From the NCBI GenBank assembly GCA_028023455.1, contig JAQFVV010000049.1, positions 4,379,649 through 4,443,648 on the forward strand: 64,000 nucleotides of DNA, written 5' to 3'. Position numbers and translations under genes: made by a program. The notes beneath the pieces are model-generated. The model did not search any database, was not told the origin of the DNA, and saw only the letters and a program-made list of their open reading frames with translations. Position 1 is the first letter of the stretch. Every line of letters starts with the position of its first letter. Shown here piece after piece: positions 11,168 through 21,340 of the stretch. The DNA is from Epiperipatus broadwayi. Taxonomy: Eukaryota; Onychophora; Udeonychophora; Euonychophora; Peripatidae.

Positions 11168-11335
11168 TAACCTGTTTGATGTGATATTACTAACAGTTAG
11201 TGCATATACTAACCTGTTTGCTGTGATATTACTAACATTTGTTTGCTGTGATATTACTAACATTTGTTTGCTGTGATATTACTAACAGTTGGTGCATATA
11301 CTAACCTGTTTGCTGTGATATTACTAACAGTTGAA
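11168..11335. repeat. Tandem array of GTTTGCTGTGATATTACTAACA units
   Basis: A core of about 22-25 bp repeats at least five times, in a short form (followed directly by TT) and a long form carrying an extra GTTGGTGCATATACTAACCT, giving 25- and ~45-bp periods. It expands the linker between the endonuclease and RT parts of the LINE. Confidence 0.85.
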
Positions 11336-11394
11336 TGCATTTGGAATATTTAACTAAAGTTAACCTTTTCTAAAGACATTCAACACACATATTA

Positions 11395-11935
11395 GATAAT
11401 GGAAATAGTCCAATATAAAAATACAGCTATGTCCTCTCTTATTTCTATTACTTTTACCCAAATTTACTTACAGCACTTTTGACTTTTATTTGTTTACCAA
11501 TTCTAACATTATTGTCTCTCATAACAACTTCAAAATGTTGTTTAGTCTGATCAAAAACCTTTTGTACATCCATATAAAAATACTCTACTACTTCATCACT
11601 ATGAGAACTAAACCTGGATTATCTGCATTTGAGTTGAATAACTCATCTTGCCATTCTGTCTGATACACCATCTATCTCCACAATGACAATTTTCTACTTT
11701 TTATTTATAATAAATCTTACTCCACTTGTACTTCCAATATTTGTACCTTTGTAGTGAAGTATATGCCATTTTTTAAATGAAATGTTGCTTCACATTTTCT
11801 TCTAACTTCATAAATTCCAATAATGACCCATTTAATATGAAACATTTCCTCCAATTCTTACAGTCTTCCTTGCAGTCTGGGTCCACATGGGATTCTTAGC
11901 ACCCTATCTCTGCCTTTGGCCACCAACTTTTGTTT
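11395..11935 (-). pseudogene. RTE endonuclease domain, broken
   Basis: Minus-strand translation shows IKWVIIGIYEVRRK near 11830-11790, matching the W-D-x-x-G-x-x-E-x-R block of RTE endonucleases. It also shows a segment ending in VVMRDNNVRIGK near 11500, matching the G-D-W/F-N-A-x-x-G catalytic block. The Gly-Asp of that block now reads Arg-Asp, and stops interrupt the frame, so it cannot be active. Confidence 0.7.
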
Positions 11936-11960
11936 TGGCTGGTGACTTTACAGCTTCCAA

Positions 11961-12422
11961 TAAATAAGGGCCATGATTTATTTTTGTCTGACATGTTTGA
12001 ATATATTTATTATAAAAAAAAATTATTTACACACACATGTTAAGCCTGCCTTTTCAGGCAACTGAAAAGAAAGACCATGGTATTTCTTGATCTTAAACTC
12101 AGAGGTAAAAATCCAATAAACTCATCAGGCTGGATAATGCATGTTGGTGAGCATCCCATCCATGTTTGTATAGGTATATAAATAATCACATAGTAGTAAC
12201 ATTTGCAATGACAAGAACCTTGGGAATGGACATTAATAATTTGCCCTGTTTAGTTTGTTTGAGATCTTCAAGATTAATCAAAGGCTGTCCTTTCAGTTAT
12301 TAGCAAATTCGTTTCTGCAGCCTAGTGTTAACTATAGACTGTTTAATGCAAAATGAGAGACTTTAAACTTACACTTATTAAATAACATGATGTATTATTA
12401 TAAAACAAATTGTATTGGCACT
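11961..12422. other. No gene seen; possible LINE 5' flank
   Basis: Contains a run of A (12016-12026) and no reading frame of interest. It may include the LINE's 5' untranslated part. Confidence 0.35.
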
Positions 12423-12441
12423 ACTGCACCTAATTATTATT
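12423..12441. repeat. SINE target-site duplication, copy 1
   Basis: ACTGCACCTAATTATTATT, identical to 12556-12574. Confidence 0.85.
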
Positions 12442-12555
12442 ATTATTTTTTCCATATGTCATAGCATCGACCTGGAAGTGAACCCGCAACAACCGTCTGC
12501 AACCAACTGCTTGCTTGCAAAGGCGCTGCGCTGACCTCTCGGCTAACAACGCTTG
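12442..12555 (-). mobile_element. tRNA-derived SINE with 19-bp target-site duplication
   Basis: On the minus strand the insert starts CAAGCGTTGTTAGCCGAGAG and carries a pol III A box (TTAGCCGAGAGGTCAGCG) and B box (GGGTTCACTTCC). It ends with GATGCTATGAC and an A-rich AAAAAATAATAAT tail. The outer parts can pair like an acceptor stem (GCGTTG with CGATGC). Identical 19-bp copies of ACTGCACCTAATTATTATT flank it at 12423-12441 and 12556-12574, the signature of LINE-assisted retroposition. The related copy at 41551 shares the A box, the B-box end and GATGCTATGAC. Confidence 0.85.
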
Positions 12556-12574
12556 ACTGCACCTAATTATTATT
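12556..12574. repeat. SINE target-site duplication, copy 2
   Basis: ACTGCACCTAATTATTATT, identical to 12423-12441. Confidence 0.85.
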
Positions 12575-13266
12575 GCAATGAATTCTAATATAAATTAAAC
12601 TGTTGAGCTGTTAATAATAAAATTAATTTATATGGCATACAAAATTATTTTTTTGCATACAAAGTTATAGATAATAAAATTAATATTTATTTAAATTTTC
12701 AGAACAATTTGGATTTATAAGAGGAAAAAGATTAAATGTTGAAATTTTAAAAAAAAATCACATATTTAAAAAGCCCTACAATTAGGTTTATGATTAATAA
12801 TGGTTCACAAAATTAAAATAAAAAAAGCCCACGAATCAGGATTATATATTAATAATAGTCTACATCTTGTTTTATTTTATCAAGCTAGATTTACAGTAAT
12901 TATATCATTGAATAATACAAATTTACATGTTTTACTAAGATTACTCCTTTTACTTCTACAATCAATATTTCAATCTAAATAATTTAGGCTTCTAAACTGC
13001 TTGCAAATTATTTATCATGATTGTGTTACAATATTTTTGCCATATCAAAATTTATTCTCATTTAATATTTATACATATGTACTCAACCATTTTTTCATAT
13101 TAATATTTGAAAAAGTTATAAAGTAAACTGTCATATTATACTTCAAGATTTCAATCACTTTTTAAAGTAATTATACGTGTTCCATTTTTTTTATTCTTAC
13201 TAATTATCAAGCATATTTGAAATAATAAATAAAGCTATTATAAGGTCTTGAACTTTATTATTACAG
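12575..13266. other. No firm gene; diverged tandem segment near 12760-12880
   Basis: AT-rich. Two ~60-bp segments beginning AAAAAGCCC (about 12768 and 12825) resemble each other. A 26-codon frame after an AG at 12702 contains QFGFIRGKR, which recalls an RT block but is too short to claim. Confidence 0.35.
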
Positions 13267-13597
13267 TTGCATTTAAAAGAAAATACCATATATGAAAATA
13301 AACATACTATTGATTTATTGAATGCATTGAGAGGTAGATATGGAATTAATCTAGACATGTAAGTAAATAAAAATAAATAATCATATAAGGTCTTAAATTA
13401 TATAGCAAAATATTTTTAAAGTTATAGAGAGAGCCCATATTTGAAATGGATTGATCAAATGAGTTTATTGAAATAAAATAAAAATTACTAGTTGGAAAAA
13501 CTGGATTAAACTTAAAAATAATTTAATTTTCAGAGAATTGATAATGGTTGAATATGAGGGCGGTAATGTTAATGATACATTTAAAGAAAACCTTTAA
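13267..13597 (+). CDS. Possible two-exon 3' end of an unknown gene
   Basis: A TTATTATTACAG acceptor precedes a 92-bp open segment (13267-13358) followed by a consensus donor GTAAGT. The next acceptor, TTTAATTTTCAG, ends at 13533, giving a 175-bp intron. Joining 13267-13358 to 13534-13597 keeps one reading frame to a TAA at 13595-13597. The first exon encodes a Lys/Asn-rich helix-like segment containing TIDLLNALRGRYGINLD. The second includes VEYEGGNVNDTFKENL. I do not recognise the family. Splice-like signals are common in AT-rich DNA, so this is tentative. The RTE fragment at 13988 lies just downstream. Confidence 0.25.
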
Positions 13598-13987
13598 TAA
13601 TCATTTGCAAGCAGTGATCTTTCAACCACTTTTCTGTTGATGAATAGTAAAGAATAATATATTATTTTTCAGGTGGGGGATTTTTAAAATATTTTTTTTA
13701 ATTATTTTATCTCTTGATCAAAGATGCTACATGTTTTTTTATTAGAGTTGTTTTGGGCCAATTATTTGACGAAATGTTAAAAATTTGTTAGTAATTCCCT
13801 AGCTATATGAATAATTTTAAAATTTTTATCTGTGCATCATGCAGTGTTTTTTCATAGCCTAAGGATCTTGGTTGGCTTTTTTTAATTACATATATATTAG
13901 GTTGTGATAATTTTATGTTTATAATAAGATAGATAGTCTATTGTATTCTTAATATTATTAAGCATACAACATTATTTAGTCATAGTC

Positions 13988-14270
13988 TGAGAGGGTTACT
14001 GACATTGTTGAAAAAATTAAAAGAATGAAGTGGACTTGGGCTGGACATATTGCTAGAAGAGATTATAATAACTGGACAATTGAAATCTTAAACTGGATTC
14101 CAAGAGATTCTAAAAAATTCAGAAAGAGACAATATGTGAGATGAATGGATGAAATAAGAAAGTGTGCAGGGGTGATGTGGAAAAGGGAGGCTAGAGATCA
14201 TAGATGGATTGAACTTGGAGAGACCTTCATCCTGCAGTGGATTGGTAATGGTTGACAATGGTGACATCTT
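13988..14270 (+). mobile_element. 5'-truncated RTE LINE fragment (3' end)
   Basis: Encodes the C-terminal RTE motifs in order: VTDIVEKIKRMKWTWAGHIA, then W-x-P-R, then an IRKCAGVMWKREARDH-like block, then the terminal LQW segment. It ends with short TGG/TGA repeats near 14250-14265. Frame breaks occur in the MDEI region. It matches 31440-31858 and the reverse complement of 39372-39752. Confidence 0.85.
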
Positions 14271-14384
14271 TAGTATCTATATAAGTATATTAGGTCATTA
14301 ATAAAAGTAGAATTCTGCTCTTATTGTTAAATGGAGATTTCCTTAGCAACATTTAGAAATTGTTGATTGTTATTGACTGTTTTT

Positions 14385-14398
14385 AATTATATATATAT

Positions 14399-14456
<58 letters not shown>

Positions 14457-14462
14457 ATATAT
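14385..14462. repeat. (TA)n microsatellite
   Basis: About 75 bp of nearly uninterrupted TA dinucleotides, with one GA break near 14400. Confidence 0.95.
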
Positions 14463-14789
14463 CAAATAGGTAAACTCTTAATTTAGTGCATTGTAATAAT
14501 TAATGAAAGGCCCTTCAGTGCTAAACTTGTGATGTAACAAGTAAAAATGAATCAGTTTTATTTGCTTTTATGTTCTTGCATGTCCATCAAACACACTTTA
14601 TTAATGGTAAACATGAAATTTAAATCAGTTAATATATCCAGGCCATTTTCCATCAATTATACTTTAACATTGGTAAAAATGAATTTTAAATCAGTTAATG
14701 TATTCAGGCAACCTCTCTCAATTTTGTTTATAGACCAACTTATAAAGGCAGAGATAATTCATACTCATTTTAACTTTTTCAAATTTTGG

Positions 14790-15520
14790 GACAGCTCAGA
14801 AACGTCTTTTGGCCAATTCGCCCCCTGGTGAATTTTTTCATAAGTATTATCCCTTTCAACGATTATTATTTAATTGGCCGAATGAGTTAAAAATCAAAAC
14901 TTGTAATTGGCCAACTCACAACTTTAACAAAATCTATTGTTAAAATAGATCACTTTTAATAATATAAATACGTTAGTTTTGTTTGTAAAAAGTATATTAC
15001 TGAATTCTCAGATTATGAAAGCAAACGAAAGTCTTTTCAAAAATAAAATTTGATTTATAATTTAAAAAATATTCAATTGCGGTGAAATAAAAGTAACCGC
15101 TATTCAACCAACCAAAAAAGATTGCTAACGCAATCTTTTTTTTTTCACTTTAACATTACTATCAATATGTAGCAATAAATAAATAATTCTTGGTAATATC
15201 TTAACTATTTTTCTAAAATAATTTGATTTTTAGTATTATTTTATCAATAATAATTTGTAATTCAATTCAAATATTGTTTAAAATGTTGTAAACATTCGTT
15301 TATCATTTTCGTAATAAAAATCAAAACGAACGTAACTTTTTACTTTTTGGCAGCCATTTCCCTTTCTGACAGAAGTGGGACAGCCAATAAGATTCAAGAA
15401 AAGTTGGTGAGGAGGCGGTGCTTTGGTTTTGTTTGACATATATGGTCATTTTTATTGATTTTTTACTTGTAAAATAACTCTGAAGAGGGCACCATCTTAC
15501 AGAACTTTTGATTTTCTTTC
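14790..15520 (+). repeat. Unclassified dispersed repeat, copy 1
   Basis: Matches the reverse complement of about 19145-19790. Shared blocks in order are TTGGCCGAATGAGTTAAAA, GTTTGTAAAAAGTATATTA, TTTTCAAAAATAAAATTTG and TTTTTACTTGTAAAATAA. It contains a perfect hairpin, AAAAGATTGC-TAAC-GCAATCTTTT, near 15117-15140. The end nearest 15350-15560 is GC-richer than the rest. The intact consensus length, termini and class are unknown. Confidence 0.65.
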
Positions 15521-17749
15521 GAATGACATATCATATGTATACGTGCGATAAAAAGTAGCCGATTTAGAGGGATGTCAAATCTTCTCGTTTTTAGACGAGT
15601 CATGCATTATAAGAGTTATATGTTAAAATGTATGTAAAACAGTAAATTTTATTATAAAATTTTTCCTTGAAAAAAGTATGAAATTCAAAATTCCCACTCT
15701 TACAATAGACATAAGCCCTGCCTTGACATGATGAGCCATTGTCTGCTGACAAGGCTGTAAAATATTTGGCGTTTTATGACATTGGAGTTTCCAATGATGC
15801 AAAAATATACTTTTACCTAAAAGTTTTGATAAACATTCATAAATTGTTTTAAAAATTGTTTGTGTTAAAATTTAAAAAAACAACAACTGAAAATTATTTA
15901 ATCTTTTATATTTATTTATTTGCTTAGTTATAAATTGTGTCATCTTTTTGACTTTGCCATGATATATTTTAATTTAATAGTTTATTATCAATAAAATTGA
16001 TGATGATTTGAAGATATGGATAAAACAATTATGTCTAATTATCTTTATATATATGAGTAAAATTTTTCATTTTTCTAAAAATAAATAAATAAATAAAATG
16101 ACTTAAATTTCTATAGAGATTTTTTGGTGTTACATTTATAGCTTTTACTGCATTGGGAAAAATTGATTCAAATCCATGAAAACATTTATTCAGGAACTGC
16201 TTTTAATAATTTTCATTAAGCAAATATATTCAACGTCATTATGAACAATATCACATAAATATGAACCTTATCTTCTTTTTTTTTAAGAATAATCCATTTT
16301 TTGATTTATATATATATTTTCTAATGTTTTAAAAATAAAGTAAATAAATAAACTGGAAAAGAAAAAAAATAGGTAACAAATATTAATTATATATCTATTT
16401 GTTTTGTAAGATTTTAATTATTTTGAAAGTATCTTCTAATTAATATCGATAATTTCTGTTAAAGAATTCCAGTCTAAGCCAAAAAAAAATACATCTTTTA
16501 ATTGTGTGGATTCCTGTGGAATTTAATTTATAGTTCAATTTTAATATAAAGCAATATTTTCTTAAAATACATTAGAATTATTATAAAAATTTGTAAAGTT
16601 AATTAAAAATATGTGGAAATTGAGATTATATCCATATTATATCTGTGAATTATAATTGTTATCACTTAGAATAAAAAATTAAAGTTCGTGTGATGAATTA
16701 TTACTACCTTCTCATTTTTGATAACAGTAATTTATGTAATAAAACTTTATAGTTGACAGGTCATATAACTTTATATTTTTGTGATAAAGTGCTTGCTTTA
16801 TTATTAATGGTTATCTTTTTAATATTTTTATACTGTGCTGGTGAAAAATGAGTACTAATGAATATGTTTATTTCCAAGATTTCTCATAGTTTATGTTGCT
16901 AATATTATTTATTAAAGTACTTTAGATATGAAAAAATATTTTACTAATACTTATATGTTATTGCATTCTTATAACAAATATAATGTCCATTAATTAAAAA
17001 ATTAATTGTAATAACAATGAAACTAATAAATATCATGGTAATTCAATATTATATACAGTCTTTTAGTCTGCAGAAATACTTTATATTAATTCCTTAATCC
17101 TACTCAAATGCTGTTAAACTCAAAAAATAAAATGGAATCAAATGTCATTAACTCAAATTCCATAAAGCCTAAATTTTAATGTTATCAGCTTGTCAATTAT
17201 ATTCATTTTATTTCTATTTATTAAAATTTCTTCCTTCTTTCTTTTATTATGCTTTATCTCTACATGCAGAATCTTAACACTTTCCATATCAAATTTTAAA
17301 TTTATATTTACATCCTTTCATGATCCAAGAAAATCTGAAACAGTCACTAAATCATTATTATTTTTACTTTTCACATGCTTGTATAACAATTCATGCTCCT
17401 TTAATCTTTTTTTAATACTGTACCTCAATTCACCTATATATGATAACATACATCAATAAAAAATTTGACATACATTACTTTTCTGCTTGACAGGTATGAC
17501 ATTTTAAAAAATTATCCACTAACTTATTAGCATTATTTGTAACAATACTTCCATGCTCAGTTGTGTAAAATGAGAGTTTTAAAAATAAAATTGGTGTTGA
17601 AATTATAGGAAAAGAGGTGATATTAAAATTTAAAGCAGAAAAAAAGAAAATTGACTATCATTTTTATTTTCATTTTTATTTTTCATGTTAAATTATCTGA
17701 ATGAAAGAGTGAGAAGCTAATAGATATCCTTGTATTACTCTTCTTACAG
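15521..17749. other. No gene seen
   Basis: Long AT-rich stretch with A/T homopolymers. A single-copy CpG-containing segment at 15520-15620 may belong to the adjoining repeat. The 89-codon frame at 17190-17459 is Phe/Leu/Ser-rich with no domain and looks like chance. Confidence 0.4.
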
Positions 17750-17896
17750 TATATGTTAGGCCAAGCATTTAATTATAGTCATGAAAGAATGCTAATTTCA
17801 CATCATTTAAAGGACATGATAAAGATGTTGGAAGGGAAAATTTTCAGGAAGCTGATAGAAAATCAAAAAATGAATGTGCATTTTGCCTTATCCTAA
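17750..17896 (+). CDS. Possible exon or relic: 48 open codons after a splice-acceptor-like site
   Basis: TTACTCTTCTTACAG (ending 17749) is a strong acceptor-like tract. It is followed by 48 open codons to TAA at 17894-17896. The peptide begins YMLGQAFNYSHERMLISHHL and continues with a Lys/Met-rich helix, and its composition is less AT-biased than neighbouring chance frames. No partner exon and no family were identified. Confidence 0.22.
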   Translation, partial: YMLGQAFNYSHERMLISHHLKDMIKMLEGKIFRKLIENQKMNVHFALS

Positions 17897-18587
17897 AATT
17901 ATTAATTGATTTGAACTTTTAGGATTATTATTCATTAATTATAATATTTAACATATATATTTGGAAACAAATATTACTAAATAAAAAGGAATTAATTTAT
18001 TAGTTATGATTTCACTACTTCTAACTTTTAAAACCAATAAATTATATGGAGTATTATTAAAATTAAACTTTTGCAGTTTTTCTTGTTAGAAACAAAAGCT
18101 ATGTATGTATATATATATATATTAAAAAATGAATTTTAGCTTAATTATCTCTGGGTCTCGACCAACTTTAAAACTGAAACAAAAGTGATATCTTCAAAGT
18201 ACCTTTTATAAATTTAACAGGAAAAAGTTATTAAAATTGACTCTTTTAAAACTTTTAAAATAACTTTATTGATATTTTTTATCTTATCCAATGCCAATAA
18301 AATATATCATCATTATTAGTAGTAATCAAGTATCTAGAAATAATCTACATGTTCATTGTTGGTTTATTTTTGCTCCTCAACTACAAAAAGCACTTAAAAT
18401 TTACTTTATGTTTAAAGATCAATTATGTAATGGAACACTTATGATGAAATTATTTTGCTATACATTAATATGCTCCAGGAAATCCAACACATAGGTGATG
18501 TGTATATTGTAGCCACAAATAACTGTGATATGTGAATGTGTTTCTTTTTGGTCACCATAATAAAAGACTGTCATGGTATTTCAGGCC
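17897..18587. other. No gene seen
   Basis: AT-rich spacer. The 67-codon frame at 18291-18494 has no recognisable feature. Confidence 0.35.
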
Positions 18588-18762
18588 CATGTGATTTACA
18601 GATGAAGAATATTTAAACTGAATACTATCCTTTCCAAACACAAGATAATGTCTTTTTTTAAAAAGATAGAATGGATCCAATCTATCTTTTAAAAAGACCT
18701 TATCTTGTGTTTGGAAAGGAGAGTATTCAGTTTAAATAGTGTTCCATCTGTAAAGCACATGT
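18588..18762. repeat. 175-bp near-perfect palindrome (foldback MITE-like)
   Basis: The left arm (18588-18669) and right arm (18681-18762) are ~82-bp inverted repeats meeting at a GGATCC centre. Differences between the arms are few (GAATAT/ACTATT-type changes near the outer third). The arms contain TCCTTTCCAAACACAAGATA and its complement. There is no coding capacity. It would form a very stable hairpin in single-stranded DNA or RNA. Confidence 0.9.
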
Positions 18763-18987
18763 GCTGTGGTTTAATCTACATTATTATTTATAATATATAT
18801 AAAAACATCATGCTATATAAATAAAATATTTACATATGATTAATTAATTAGATAAATGTTTATTATACATATGACTGTGTGCAAGTGAGTATTTATATTT
18901 TATTATTATTGATATTATATTTATAGAATGCTTATTTATTTATTGACATGCTGCTCAAAGTCAGCTATTAATTTGGCAATTGGTGTT
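18763..18987. other. No gene seen
   Basis: AT-rich spacer. Confidence 0.4.
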
Positions 18988-19090
18988 GATATGTTTTTTC
19001 TTGTTAATACATATGTTCAGCCCCTTCACAAAAGAGATTGTGGTTTGTTAACCAGTTTCCAAACTGTCTCAAGTTAACATGTACATGGCT
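18988..19090 (+). repeat. Direct repeat A flanking an unclassified element
   Basis: TTTTTTCTTGTTAATACATATGTTCAG and the following ~70 bp match 19838-19932 (TTTTTTCTTGCTAATGCATATGTTTCAG...). The pair is about 850 bp apart and brackets the inverted repeat copy at 19145-19790. Confidence 0.6.
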
Positions 19091-19144
19091 TATCTCACTC
19101 TAAATTTGGCAGTTTTTACATTATCATAGCATATTTAGGCTCAT

Positions 19145-19790
19145 TTTAAAGCTTAAAAAGTACCCTAAAATGCTGCCCTCTCTTGAATTATTTTACAAGT
19201 AAAACATCAATAATATAGGCATTCAAAGCCACAATAAAGAGAGAAGGCAGGACTTCCTAGATGCTGATTGGTTGGTTCTCATCACAACAAAAGAAGAGCA
19301 CCTGTCAATAATTTTCACTGCTCCATCTTTGTTTTGATTTTGAAAATGGAATAAATGTTTTAGAGCATTCTTTAAGTATTTTTTTTTGCATATTAAAACA
19401 TATTTTTATAAAGTATGTTAAAAATATAATTATTTTACAAAAATAGTAAGATTTTAGTAAAAAAATTCTTTACTTTTGCACTAACGTTAATTGAGAAAGA
19501 AATCAATGATATCTGCAACACTTTGTAATTCATTACAAACTTCTTTTTAGGTCTTCCACTATCAAATATTTTTATAATTATAAATAGAAATTTATTTTTG
19601 AAAAAACTTTCATTCACTTTCGTAATCTGACAAATTATTAATATACTTTTTGCAAACAAAACTAAAATGAATATAATAATAAAAGATGAATATAGATTTA
19701 CTACTGATTCTGTAATTGACCAATCAAAAGTTTAGAGTTTTAACTCACTCAGCCAAACAGAATTTATGCAGCACAATGATTAAACTTTTG
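19145..19790 (-). repeat. Unclassified dispersed repeat, copy 2 (inverted)
   Basis: Reverse-complement relative of 14790-15520. On the minus strand it holds a 74-codon frame (19659-19435) with FDSGRPKKKFV in its middle. A Gly-Arg-Pro-Lys-Lys block of this sort occurs in several DNA-binding and transposon proteins, but here it is isolated and unsupported by other motifs. Confidence 0.6.
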
Positions 19791-19837
19791 GCACTATGTG
19801 CACATAAATAATGGGTGCATAATCATATACTGTTTAT

Positions 19838-19932
19838 TATGATATTTTTTCTTGCTAATGCATATGTTTCAGCCTCTCCATGAAAGAGTGATTATGGCTT
19901 ACTAATCTTTCAACACTGCATGTACATAGACA
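19838..19932 (+). repeat. Direct repeat B flanking an unclassified element
   Basis: Partner of 18988-19090. A second, shorter period is visible beside it: GGGTGCATAATCATATACTGTTTATTA (about 19812) and AGGTGCCTAATTGTATATTATTTATTA (about 19936). Confidence 0.6.
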
Positions 19933-19960
19933 ACAGGTGCCTAATTGTATATTATTTATT

Positions 19961-20449
19961 AACCACTCTGCCTATATTACAATGCTTAAATGTGTTATTG
20001 AATATTTAAGGATGTTTTAAGGCATATTTTCTTTTAAAGGTATTTTCTAGTTACTGCACTTTATTTTAAGCAGTTTTGAATTATATATATTGAACCAGAT
20101 GGTGGGTTTACCAGAAAAAAATTAAAACTGACAAATAAAATCCCTTGCAATTTATATATTGCTCCACCACAGCCCCTTAGGCAGAAAAGAGAGTACTCAA
20201 AGAGCACCTGAATCCAAGCCAGCAGATATATATGCAAAATATATCTAACTGACCACATTTGAAAGAAACAAATTTCTTCTTGGCTGTTGAATTCAACACC
20301 ACATTCAAAGCACTTTTTTGTTTTGTAAAAACATGGGTGCCAGTTACTTACCCAGAGGATAAATAATGCACTTTGAACAATGGTAACTAATTCAATGCCT
20401 AAGATATACCCATGACTAGCTCAGCTACTTATAATAGAATAACAAATTA
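19961..20449. other. No firm gene
   Basis: Moderately GC-richer than its surroundings. A 37-codon open segment at about 20073-20210 contains PCNLYIAPPQPLRQKREYSK, which is unusually balanced in composition but has no recognised family and is closed by a TGA. Confidence 0.35.
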
Positions 20450-21340
20450 TATGTTCACTTAGTGGTAAAAAGAATTGAACGACAAAATTTAGCTTTAAGC
20501 TTAAAGATAATTTATTTAATTAAACATTATTATTCTAATTTTAATGATTTTATATAGGAACTTAATTAAACTATATAATAATAATGACATATAAGGATCC
20601 CACACACTTGTAACTTATGCAATAAATATAAGAGAACATTAAATAAATACATGAAATTTATAAGGTCACAAAGCATTAATATATACATTCACAAACATTC
20701 ACATCAATAGTTCATTTATGCATGCTATAGAGTTCATTATTATTTGACTCTGAAAGGCTTCAAACTAATACAATGGCTACTTAGAAGTGGAAATAAGAAA
20801 ATGTTATTACCTAGGATTTTAGAACATGGACTTCTTCTTGCTGTTTGATGTGAACTTTATTTTAATAGGACTTTGTTTTCTTTCTGGTTGTTGCTTCAAG
20901 GGATAATATTTCCAGCCGGATGGATATGAGGTTTTGTTTAGGAGGTTTAATGCTTAGTATTCCAAGGTATTTTTCTTTAAGACATTTAGATATTGAAAGC
21001 GGATTTTCTTTGTTGTTAGGTAGGCATTATTTTCACAGGCAGGTTAGCTGTTTCATCGCACTCAGGCTAGAACAAAGTCATATGTTTCCAAGGTTTTTAA
21101 CACTGCATTGTTAGCTGATCAATTGAACTGATTTAATATGATATGATCTCACTGAACTGAACTGAATGCTTTCTCAACTGTAATCTCAACTGATTGTCTG
21201 ATGAAAAACGGGACTATTTACTAATAAGACCTGTTGTCAGTTTGATATCTGCCAGCGATATCTGTTGTCGAAATTCCTTCCTTGATTTTGATTGCATTTC
21301 TCTAGATTAGCTTTTAGTTACATGTTGTTGGAGATCTTTA
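20450..21340. other. Block of higher-complexity sequence, possible solo LTR
   Basis: About 900 bp with an AT-rich left half containing polyadenylation-like AATAAA strings, then a GC-richer right half (20880-21300) of mixed sequence. There are no internal repeats and no coding domain. The same AT-rich then GC-richer profile is seen in the Gypsy LTRs at 43.5 and 46.2 kb, but no sequence match or target duplication was found, so solo-LTR status is only a guess. Confidence 0.2.

Larger units (their letters stand above)
8913..11960 (-). mobile_element. RTE-clade LINE, near full length, heavily decayed
   Basis: Read on the minus strand, the order is apurinic-like endonuclease (about 11935-11395), a linker with a tandem array, reverse transcriptase (about 10480-9600), then the C-terminal domain, ending in a (TGA/TCA)n microsatellite at 8913-8925. 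A short trinucleotide tail directly after the reading frame, a single ORF and about 3 kb total length are the hallmarks of RTE elements. Frameshifts and stops break every domain. The same family supplies the 3'-end fragments at 13988, 31440 and 39372 in this window. Confidence 0.85.

Noticed and set aside
12700-12785. QFGFIRGKR resembling an RT block
   Set aside because: Nine residues in a 26-codon frame, with no neighbouring RT motifs in any frame.
20073-20210. 37-codon well-composed open segment near 20.1 kb
   Set aside because: No splice signals in phase and no recognised family; too short to call.
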